Assembly (NCBI GenBank): GCA_036898165.1
Contig: CM072528.1
Coordinates: 930,001 to 994,000 of the forward strand
Length of the DNA stretch: 64,000 nt
Source: Silybum marianum
Taxonomy: Eukaryota; Streptophyta; Magnoliopsida; Asterales; Asteraceae
Direction: 5' to 3'
Below the pieces are notes generated by a model, which saw only the letters and a program-made list of their open reading frames with translations, had not been told where the DNA came from and searched no databases. Made by a program: the position numbers and the translations under genes. Positions 10,809-19,412 of the stretch are shown piece after piece (the first letter of the stretch is position 1; every line of letters starts with the position of its first letter).

Positions 10809-11082
10809 TGTAACACCTTAGGCAGATCCCATATCGGTCGTGGACAGGGGTGATGCTGGGTTCATAAGTAAACCTTGGCCTTGCTAAACACAATGCGTTT
10901 TGGGGCAACACGCAAGGCAGGTTCTTGGAACTCCGTGGTTAAGCGTGTGTGGGTGGGAGTAGTACCAGGATGGGTGACCCCCTGGGAAGTCCTCGTCAGG
11001 TCACCATAAACAAATTCGTGCGCACACCTCTGCGGGAGGGCAAAGCGGACAATATTGTGTCGTGATAAGACGGGGTGTTACA
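10809..11082 (+). mobile_element. Cassandra-type solo LTR carrying 5S rRNA-like sequence
   Basis: Starts TGTAACACC and ends GGGGTGTTACA, the inverted ends typical of a Cassandra TRIM LTR. The interior (about 10930-10997) reads like the 3' two thirds of plant 5S rRNA, including GGTTAAGCGTG, GGGAGTAGTACCAGGATGGG and CCCTGGGAAGTCCTCG. These correspond to the internal pol III promoter (A box, intermediate element, C box). No second LTR or internal region is nearby, so it is a solo LTR. No clean 5-bp target duplication is visible. Confidence 0.8.
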
Positions 11083-11267
11083 ATAACTAACTATGAATTT
11101 TGTCGGGACGTACATTTTTAAGGGTTTTATCATGTTTAATTCGTGGGATGAAATATTTACTAATATGTTACTCATAAATTGTGACCAATCCATATGAATT
11201 CAAACTCAAGACTTTTAAGTTGTCTCGATACTAATGGTTTGTCTACCAAATTACAAAAATCCTAACC

Positions 11268-11537
11268 GTGGCTTCCTCTAGCTACATTTTGTGTTTTTAT
11301 TCTTTCATTTATCGCTATCACAAGCAATGATACATGTAATGTTTCATGCTACTCTTGCAAGCAACCACTACGGTACCACAACTATAGATGCCCACATTTC
11401 GAACCCTACCACAACTGCAAATGCCAACCATCCCGACCCTACCATAACCACATATATATGCCAACCACTCTGCACTCTATAACATGACCAAAGTCGCCTT
11501 GCCTCCACAACTATGTTCCACCACCTTCAAGAAGTAG
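11268..11537 (+). pseudogene. Dead proline-rich (PELPK-like) gene
   Basis: Aligns along its length to the intact copies: GGCTTCC plus a TACATTTT start, the signal-peptide region, CCACAAC repeats with ATGCCAACCATCCCGACCC, CCTCCAC and finally CCACCTTCAAGAAGTAG. The start codon is changed to GTG (11268) and the reading frame is broken by stops and indels in the signal and repeat parts. It marks the downstream end of the cluster. Confidence 0.8.
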
Positions 11538-11823
11538 ACCACCGTCGAAAAGTTATTAACAAAATTGTTGTAGGGCATGATATTGGTAACTATATCACGA
11601 TTAAATGATTTGTGAATGCTTGTATTATACCATGTATTAGAGATGATCTGGTTAACATGGTACAAAAAGAGACCATACCGGTCTAAATGCACACCCACCA
11701 CTTATCATATTATTTTGCTTATACATGTGTATATATAGAGGTTCAAACGAGAACACACTTATTTTATGAAAACGTAAGAACAACTTTATCGCATGTGACA
11801 ACACACGAGTGAACCTGCTGGTA

Positions 11824-12518
11824 GGCTGTAAACGAACCAAACGAACACGAACGGAGGTTTGTTCATGTTCGTTCATTTAACTTAACCGAACAAACGAACG
11901 AACACGAACGGTAAACGGACAATTTTTTTTGTGTTCGTGTTCGTTTGTTTAAGTTAACCGAACAAACGAACGAACACGAACGGTAAACAAACGAAATTTT
12001 TTGTGTTCATTAAGAAAATTTGTTTGCTCATGTTAGTTTGTTAAGCTATTAAACGAACGTAAACGAACAAACATAAATGAACGTGAATGAAGATAAACGA
12101 ACGTGAATGAACATAGATGAACATAAACGAACAAACACAAATATAGAATAAAACCACCATTACGTATTATTTTGTTCCTAATAAGTTAGATAACAAAATA
12201 AAAAACCGGTAACTTAAGAGCCATAAAAAAGAAATCTAAAAGTTTAATTTAATTACTGATTACATATTAATGTCATAATATATAAATATATTTATATATA
12301 TAAACAAACGTAAACGAACATAAATGAACGAATGTAAACGAACATAAACGAACGAATGTAAACGAACGTAAACGAACGAACGAGACCATTGTTCATGTTC
12401 GTTCATTTAACTAAACGAACAAAAAAATATGTTCATGTTCGTTCGTTTATTAAATAAACGAACTTTCCGCCGAACGGTTCACGAACGGTTCGGTGAACGT
12501 TCGGTTCGTTTACAGCCC
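11824..12518. mobile_element. Foldback DNA element with GGGCTGTAAACGAACC ends
   Basis: Left end GGCTGTAAACGAACC and right end GGTTCGTTTACAGCC. The interior is filled with variants of CGAACGAACACGAACGG on both strands around an AT-rich core (about 12150-12300). CTGCTGGT occurs next to both ends (11814-11821 and 12522-12529), an 8-bp putative target duplication as expected of hAT-type elements. Confidence 0.7.
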
Positions 12519-12889
12519 TATCTGCTGGTGTGCAGATGGTGTGTCCTAGGTCGCGCCAAAGCCAAGGTCCTCTGCTTCTCTGATTTAGTATCACATGTGA
12601 TGGATTATAACATCACATAAAAAAAAACTCTTATCAAATGTGGAAATACACGCGAGTGTACGGGCGTATTGGCCCATAACTTCCATCGCTGATCGCACAA
12701 AAGATCGTATGCGTTTATGATTTAGTATCATAAATCATGAAATATAGTATCTCATGTAATTGACCATAACAAAAAAAAAATTCTTACGTTCTCACAAAGT
12801 GAAAGTGTTCTTGTTTTAATCATTTATATTTCTAATTATATCTATTTATATATATATATATAAAATTTATTTTAAAAGTAAAACACCTT
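12519..12889. other. Non-coding gap before tRNA-His
   Basis: No gene. It contains a short inverted repeat around TTTAGTATCA(C/T) (near 12585 and 12719) and a (TA)n run just before the tRNA. Confidence 0.4.
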
Positions 12890-12961
12890 GTGGCTGTAGT
12901 TTAGTGGTAAGAATTCCACGTTGTGGCCGTGGAGACCTGGGCTCGAATCCCAGCAGCCACA
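12890..12961 (+). tRNA. tRNA-His (GUG)
   Basis: A 72-nt cloverleaf. Acceptor stem GTGGCTG pairs with CAGCCAC; the D arm has TTTAGTGGTAAG; anticodon stem CCACG/CGTGG encloses loop TTGTGGC, giving anticodon GTG; the T arm CTGGG-CTCGAAT-CCCAG contains the B box. The discriminator is A at 12961. No intron and no encoded CCA, as for nuclear tRNA genes. It lies about 150 bp before the telo-box promoter of the snoRNA cluster and is probably transcribed separately by pol III. Confidence 0.97.
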
Positions 12962-12966
12962 CTTTA

Positions 12967-12973
12967 TTTTTTT
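12967..12973 (+). terminator. Pol III terminator of tRNA-His
   Basis: A run of seven T residues five bases after the tRNA 3' end, the normal pol III stop. Confidence 0.8.
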
Positions 12974-12990
12974 CAATAATTTTACTCTTT

Positions 12991-13112
12991 TGGGCCGTAT
13001 TTTCATTTTTTAAGTTTTATATATATTGGGCTCCATTAAATACCGGCCCAATTAAAACCCATTACGTAAATGATATGATCCAGCTTCAAAACCCTAAACC
13101 TTTGCTATATAA
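12991..13112 (+). promoter_or_regulatory. Site II + telo-box promoter of the snoRNA cluster
   Basis: TGGGCC at 12991, TGGGCT at 13027, GGCCCA at 13045 and the telo-box AAACCCTAA at 13089, then a TATA-like CTATATAAT at about 13105. This pairing of site II motifs with a telo-box is the known signature of plant promoters for snoRNA and ribosomal-protein genes. After it, ATGGCGTCGCG at 13112 opens a 21-codon ORF with a hydrophobic stretch; whether this is a host-gene first exon or chance is unclear. Confidence 0.7.
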
Positions 13113-13323
13113 TGGCGTCGCGTTCATCTTCAACCATCATCCTGTTTGCAGCTGTTCTAACTAGTAAGGTCACATGATCTAAGCTTTGAGCTCTATGCAA
13201 ATTGCTCATCGATTACCACTCCAATTTCTGCTATTGCTAGTTCCAATTCCAGTCTACTCGTGAGCTCTTTCTGATTTTTATATATTGCTGTTTGTTTTTG
13301 CATATAGATGTAGTTTTTTATCT

Positions 13324-13414
13324 GAATATGATGAGAATCATTGTCGCCCCAGTCTTATGAGCTTCGTATTAGTACGTTGTTCGGTGGTGATAGACACATT
13401 CATAATCTGATTCG
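13324..13414 (+). ncRNA. C/D box snoRNA, family 1, copy A
   Basis: Box C ATGATGA at 13328, box D CTGA at 13407, C'-like GGTGATAG near 13384. The guide TTGTCGCCCCAGTC before a D'-like ATGA is complementary to a conserved GACUGGGGCGGC stretch of 25S rRNA (recalled; one G-U pair). The second guide (ACACATTCATAAT) was not matched. Copies A and C are more alike, as are B and D. Confidence 0.8.
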
Positions 13415-13569
13415 TATTGTTTTACAACTTTTGAATCATTTCTCAAGTTTTCTGGTTTTAGTTATTCGTAGAGAATCTGATATGCGAATTTGATACTTAT
13501 TAGTTGCTAATTTCTACGATTTTGCTTGCTCTTTTGAGTGTTCTTCGAACACCTAGATTTTTTATAGAT

Positions 13570-13660
13570 CGAAATGATGAGAGTTATTGTCGCCCCAGTC
13601 TTATGAGCTTCGTATCATTGCGTAGCTCGATGGTGATGGACATATTCATAATCTGATTCG
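13570..13660 (+). ncRNA. C/D box snoRNA, family 1, copy B
   Basis: Box C ATGATGA at 13574 and box D CTGA at 13653, closed by a terminal stem CGAA/TTCG. It has the same CGCCCCAGTCTTATGAGC core as copy A; the C' region reads GGTGATGG. Confidence 0.8.
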
Positions 13661-13731
13661 TGAATACTGAATAATTTCAAAATTTTGTAATTCTGAATTC
13701 TGTTTTTATTAATTGCCTTTTTATCATTGTC

Positions 13732-13826
13732 TGAAAATGATGAGAATCGTTGTCGCCCCAGTCTTATGAGCTTCGTATAAATTACGTTTGTTCGGTGGTG
13801 ATAGACACATTCATAATCTGATTCAT
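13732..13826 (+). ncRNA. C/D box snoRNA, family 1, copy C
   Basis: Box C ATGATGA at 13737, box D CTGA at 13818, C' GGTGATAG as in copy A. The guide core is unchanged; the spacer between D' and C' is slightly longer than in the others. Confidence 0.8.
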
Positions 13827-13927
13827 TATGTTTGACAACTTTTTGAATTATATTAATTTTGTGAAATGAGATAAGCAAATTTGATATATATTTGCCGATT
13901 TATCAGAATTATATGCTGTTTTATATC

Positions 13928-14020
13928 TTGAAATGATGAGAGTTATTGTCGCCCCAGTCTTATGAGCGTTGTATCATTGCATTGCTCGATGGTGATGGAC
14001 ATATTCATAATCTGATTCAT
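13928..14020 (+). ncRNA. C/D box snoRNA, family 1, copy D
   Basis: Box C ATGATGA at 13933, box D CTGA at 14012. It shares GGTGATGGACATATTC with copy B, so the four copies look like a duplicated A-B pair. A (TA)n run follows at about 14032. Confidence 0.8.
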
Positions 14021-14595
14021 GAATGCTTGATATATATATATATATATATATCTAGTTTGGTTCATTTACAAATTGGAAGAATTGTATAAACTCGTAGAAA
14101 CTATATAGAGTTTGGTACATTTAATGCTATTTGTTAAGATGCTGTGTTTCATATATGTTTGTTTCATCTTGTGAATAAATTACAATTGAAAATTTTACAT
14201 TATGATACAAACATAACATATATGTAAAAACATCTTATATCATAGAATAACATTTGCTGAAAAAAATTATTTTAATATATGGTTTGTATGTTTTTGTATG
14301 ATTCATCTGTTTGTAAATGAACTAACATCTATATATATAGATATATCTACATCAATGTATATAATTGCTATTCAGAACTTTAGGTTTTTGTAATTTTTAA
14401 GGATTTTGGAGATGATCTGGTTTGCAAATCGATTGGCGTGATGATTTATTTACCCATTTTTGTCTGCACTATTGTATGATGATCTATAATACATGCACTA
14501 CCATCTGATCTTTCTCTCTTGCAATCGATCATCTCTAATTATGTCTTTAATTTCAATTTGTTTTCATATTATTTTCTGATTTTTTCATAGTTAGT

Positions 14596-14679
14596 GCAGT
14601 CAATGATGCAAATAATAATTTGAAACTGATGTTTTTCTGTGATTAACACAAATTATCACCATCTTTCGGCTGAGATTGC
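14596..14679 (+). ncRNA. C/D box snoRNA, family 2, copy 1
   Basis: Terminal stem GCAGTC/GATTGC, box C-like ATGATGC at 14603, D' CTGA at 14626, C' TGTGATT near 14638, box D CTGA at 14670. The 14 nt TCACCATCTTTCGG just before box D are complementary to CCGAAAGATGGTGA, a conserved stretch of 25S rRNA (recalled). The rule of five predicts 2'-O-methylation of an A in GAAAG. Confidence 0.8.
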
Positions 14680-14738
14680 TTAATATATTGTTGTTAGATA
14701 ATTTTGTATGTTTTTTTTTGTTAATTGTTAATTGTTAA

Positions 14739-14879
14739 TGCCCATGGTATCTAATGCCTCGACTTAATTAATGTCGATGGCATCTCGTATAATGGGCAAA
14801 TAGTGATGAAAACAGGCCTTGCGACACAGTGGCTGCTACTATCTAATGCTAACTGTTACTTATATTCCTGTTCACATTT
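14739..14879 (+). ncRNA. Probable H/ACA box snoRNA
   Basis: Two hairpins. The first, 14739-14798, has lower stem TGCCCAT/ATGGGCA, an open pocket and an inner stem ATGCC-CGAC/GTCG-GGCAT. The second, 14812-14871, has lower stem ACAGG/CCTGT and inner stem ACAGT/ACTGT around a second pocket. ACA follows at 14874, two bases after the stem. The hinge AATAGTGATGAAA has no exact ANANNA box, the main weakness. Target uridines not determined. Confidence 0.6.
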
Positions 14880-15015
14880 TTTATAAATACTTGTTTAAAT
14901 TTCAAAATTTTAATTTGCGTATTTGAGTTATTTTATCTAATATGTGTTTTTTAGTTTTTTTAAATCCTTATATGGTTTTTTGTGTTGTTATATCTTAAAA
15001 AATCACATAGTTGCT

Positions 15016-15098
15016 GCAATCAATGATGCAAATAATAATTTGCACTGATGTTTATCTGTGATTAACACAAATTATCACCATCTTTCGGCTGAGATTGC
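15016..15098 (+). ncRNA. C/D box snoRNA, family 2, copy 2
   Basis: A near-identical copy of 14596-14679 with a perfect terminal stem GCAATC/GATTGC. Box C-like ATGATGC at 15023, box D CTGA at 15089, same TCACCATCTTTCGG guide. The compensating change (GCAATC for GCAGTC) restores a G-U pair to A-U and supports the RNA stem. Confidence 0.85.
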
Positions 15099-15099
15099 T

Positions 15100-17206
15100 T
15101 AATATATTGTGTAGTTGGTGTATTTTTTTAATCATCTAATTTGTTTGATCTAATTAAAATAGTAAATTTTGTATCCATTCTTGGGTGTGTTTGGATTATC
15201 TTATTAAATTATAACTTACCATTCTTGATCGATTTAAAAATTATAACTTCTAAAAAATGTCTTAAGTTGTTTTTCTCAATCAATCAAAATGATTTCTTAC
15301 CGATGTTATACTGGAATAAGTCAATAAGTTGTTTTTATAAGCTATTCGAAACACCCTTTTGAAATAATCCATAATAATCCAGTTTTACTCATAAAATGTT
15401 TGATGTAAATGAACCAAACATTCCCTTAGTTGAACCAGGCAGAGGCTGAATGTTGTTGGAACTTTGAAGGTGGCATCTCGTTGAACCAGTCAGCGTCTGA
15501 ATGAAGTTGGCATCTTCTTGTTTTTTCAGAGAGACGGGAGTGGCTGTTTTACCTTCGTATTGCTCTTCATCCAATCATGATATGATGAATGAATACTTGT
15601 ATGAATGTTCTGAATCTTATACATTGTTCTGAATCTTATAATGAATAATTTTATTTTAATGAATGAATACTTTATGAATGCTCTGAATCTTAAATTTTCT
15701 TTTTATTAGTTTATATGTTATTATCAATCTTGTATATTGGGCAATGAAATTTTATTTTTCCTAGTTTAATGTGGAATGTAAATTTGGGTTTGGTTGATTG
15801 TACATGTTGTTATAATTATTTTATTTTGTGGTGAACAAGATCCAATATCATTTTTTCTATTACATTGTTTTTGAAACTCATTTATCGAAAGAGATAATAA
15901 ATATATTTTATATATTTAAAATGGGATACTTTTCAAACATGAAATTTTCAATGTTTTAAAAGGCTCGCCGTATAGTCGCCATGGCACCAAGACTTGTGTC
16001 TTATGCCATGTTAAGCCGGTAGCATGCCATGGCCTAATGCGTAATTTTTGTAATTTGATATTTGATTTTTCTTTGCGTTTTTAATGTCGTATCTGTTAGT
16101 TTTTAATATATAACTTAACTTAATTTGCTTATTGATTAACAATACAAACCATATGTTTTTATATATAATATTGTATATGAGTTTGGTATTTGATATTTGA
16201 CGCCATAAGTCACACTTTTAAAACGTCATGGCTTCCTCGTGGCTCCTATGACTTGAGGCTTGGCTTCGTTGCCAGACCACGCCTCATGTCATTTAAAATA
16301 TTTGTTGTAATTAATTACAATGTACTTGTAGTCTTTAATATTAAGTAACATGTATCAATAAACTTTATTTAATGTACAAAAAATATTCAAAGTTTTTGTG
16401 AAATTCTTTATAGTATAGTCTAAATGATTTAGCCAAAATAAAAATAAGAACATATAAAATTTAAAATTGGTTGTATGGTTCTACCAATCAATTAAGTTGG
16501 TACCAATTAAATTCGAGACCTTGCATATGGATGGTTTTCATGCTTAGGTGAAGAAAATGCATGTAACTAGTAATATGTGGGGATTGCTTCGTATACATTT
16601 TGTAAATTGACATTTATTGTTAAAACGAAATAAAGTTTAGGATTCAAAACGAAATAAAGTTTATCTGTTATGTTTATGCTTAAACAAGGAAGAGTATGGT
16701 TAGTAGGGGTGCACAAAAACCTTGCTACGTGCCTAAGGCAACCAAAACTACCATGAAATAACCCAACCTGAAATAATCTGATGCTTAGTAGAGTTGAAAA
16801 AAATTAAGCAAATCACTACACCATCCAAAGTCCAAACCCTAGCCTCTCTTCATCATTAATTCAAGTATGAACAATTTGACATGTGTTATAACTTATAGGG
16901 GCTCAAATCCATGAGCCAATGGATGAACCTTCAACAGGACCGACTATCAATTTTGGGGTGATACTGGAAAAGTTGACAGATAAGTCATAGTCGTATTGAG
17001 ATATGAGTTTTGATCGAAACTTCTAAACTTCTCTACCTTAAAACTGTTTTTTTGTTTGAAATTGATTTAAACTTATTTTTCTGAATTCATTTTGATGTTT
17101 TTAATCATAATTATATTGATTTTTTTATTTTTCATCATGAATAAATCACAGGTATTTACCTTTTATTATTCACGAGAATGTTGACATCCAGGGGCATGTA
17201 ATACAC
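15100..17206. other. Gene-free stretch between snoRNA cluster and RECA1
   Basis: About 15187-15428 looks like a decayed DNA element (GTGTGTTTGGATTATC ... GAACCAAACATTCCC). A splice-acceptor-like TTTTTTCAG at about 15522 may belong to the snoRNA host transcript. 15960-16290 holds an inverted, GC-richer repeat (GCCATGGC; CATGGCTTC). Nothing else is recognised. Confidence 0.4.
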
Positions 17207-17560
17207 TATTCTTTGTTCCTCATTTCACAAATCCACATACAACCGACCTTGGTCTCGATCAGAGTTTCTTTTGTTCCTCACTTCACAAATCCGCTTACAA
17301 CCGACCTTGGTCTCGATCAGAGTTTCTTTTGTTCCTCACTTCACAAATCCGCTTACAACCGACCTTGGTCTCGATCAGAGTTTCTTTTGTTCCTCACTTC
17401 ACAAATCCGCTTACAACCAACCGTTGGTCTCGATCAGAGTTTCTTTCACTTCACAAATCCGCTTACAATCGACCGTTGGTCTCGGTCAAAGTTTTTTTTG
17501 TTCCTCACTTCACAAATGCGCTAAAAATCGAACGTTGGTCTCGATCAGAGTTTTTTCTGC
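17207..17560 (+). repeat. 58-bp minisatellite upstream of RECA1
   Basis: Seven copies of a unit containing CACTTCACAAATCCGC and TTGGTCTCGATCAGAG. Starts are near 17221, 17279, 17337, 17395, 17447 and 17506, with exact 58-bp spacing in the first four. Because 58 is not a multiple of three and the unit lacks stops, three overlapping ORFs run through it; they are not genes. Confidence 0.9.
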
Positions 17561-17734
17561 TTGTAATTGGTCCCATGGTAACTGATCCCGGTCTTGGTCC
17601 TGACCAAAATTACCTAGCATGCTATCTATATACAAAGTTCATTTTCAAACAAAACCTTGAATTTTCGTAAAAAAACATAACTGGTCTTTATTAGTCTCAT
17701 TTGTCCCGGTCCGATGCTAACCCAGTATCGGCCG

Positions 17735-17850
17735 CGATTAGGCCCATTAACAACGGTTGACTAAGTTTTGAACTTTCTATATGGATCTAATTATTGGGCT
17801 CTCTCACCCTAAAAGCCCATTTATCTATTAGTCAACTGATAGGGCCCAAC
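17735..17850 (+). promoter_or_regulatory. RECA1 promoter with four site II motifs
   Basis: TGGGCY or its complement occurs four times: GGCCCA at about 17741, TGGGCT at about 17795, AGCCCA at about 17813 and GGCCCA at about 17844, 100-210 bp before the start codon. No TATA box is obvious. Site II clusters are typical of housekeeping and organelle-related plant genes. Confidence 0.6.
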
Positions 17851-17954
17851 TTCCATAACCCCTTTTTCCGCCATGGCTGAACTCTACCTGCTTTTTCTGC
17901 TACGTTTTTCTCATTTTGTCCATATTTCCTCTCTCAAATTCAAATTAAATCCCC

Positions 17955-19372
17955 ATGGAGATGGCGTTTTGTTCTTCAAAACCCCATTGCTTCCATTCAC
18001 AACTACAGCGATATCAACAACAATGCATAATTTCACCTCTTTCTTCCTTTCAATACAAAACCCTTACGTTTACCCCCCCCTCCACAATTCTGTTTGCCGC
18101 CAAAAAAACAAGGGTTATTTCCCATCTTGATTCTAGAGTCAATGGTGCTCTTTCATCTGACCCTGATTCTAGTTTTGTTGATAGGGTATGTTCTTAAATC
18201 CTTTTTCTATTGATAATTAACTTCGTTATGTGTTTATGTTGACATAATTGAAATTGCATATTTGAGTACTTAGATTGTGAATTTTTGGGTATCTTTTAGT
18301 TTATTTACTGCTTAGGTTTACTGAACCCACTTGAAGAATGGTGTTAATGTTGGCGATTCTGGAAAAGAGATATGGAATCAAGTTAACCAGCTATAGCTCA
18401 CCTTCAATTCTCTTATAATTATCTGCAATTTAATGTAGTTAGACAGTAGCAGATACAGAAACTTAGGTGCCTTTTGCCTTTTCTTTTTTTTTTTTTTTTT
18501 TACCATATCGGTTAACCAAATAGCAAAGTATACTATTATATAATTTCCTTCTAGATGAATTGGTTTGAACATATATAAAAACTAAAAGAACATGAAATTG
18601 AGATATATTTAACAAAATCATCAACCTAATGTTATCATTTAGCATGATTGCACGACTAGCGGTTACAATATACGGGGAGAAGGACTATCAAGCATGAGAG
18701 TGGGAGGTTTTGTTAGAACGGACTAAGCCACTGGGGAACCGTCGAACCCTGGGCAGATGGGATATTCCACCACATCCCCTAGCACGTCAACCACTACCCC
18801 ACTACCCCACAACCCTTGTGGTTGATAATTCTTAGAAAGTAAAGAAAATTAATTCATGTAGGACTCTTGATTTTTTCACTTCTTCTTTAGGCGGGTTTTT
18901 ACATATCCTTATTTCCCTATATCCGGTTGATGTTTGCTTTGCGGTTCATTAGATATGTAGAGTTACTAATAAAGTAAAATGTGTTTGCTAACTTAAATTA
19001 AGCACTAGTATTAACATAAAACCTCTACCTTTTCAAATGGATTTTTCTTTACAAAAGCATTCCATGTTTCGCTAACATGCTAATGGAAGCATCCTTTTAT
19101 ATGCAGCCTTTACGTACGACACTTTACAAGGCTGTTTCTTTCTTAAATAGCTTACAAATTGCATTGTGTCTTATTGATGCGTCTTTTTCAAGCCTAAATA
19201 CATGATACAACCGAATGACTCAAACTCATCATGTTGCTATTGCAGCAAAAAGCACTGGAAGCTGCAATGAATGATATTAACAACTCATTCGGGAAAGGAA
19301 GTGTGACAAGGCTTGGAAGTCTTGGTGGAGCTCTCGTGTACGTTTGATTTTCTTCATGCAATCTCACAATTT

Positions 19373-19412
<40 letters not shown>

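Noticed and set aside
10930..10997. A genuine 5S rRNA gene
   Set aside because: Only part of 5S is present, with many changes, inside a TGTAACACC...GGTGTTACA element; this is the Cassandra LTR arrangement.
17213..17670. Three overlapping ORFs of 103-113 codons upstream of RECA1
   Set aside because: They are three frames of the same 58-bp minisatellite, without start context or domain.
17873..18130. Alternative RECA1 start at 17873
   Set aside because: It is in a different frame from the exon that joins QKALEAAMNDI and cannot encode the RecA protein without a frameshift.
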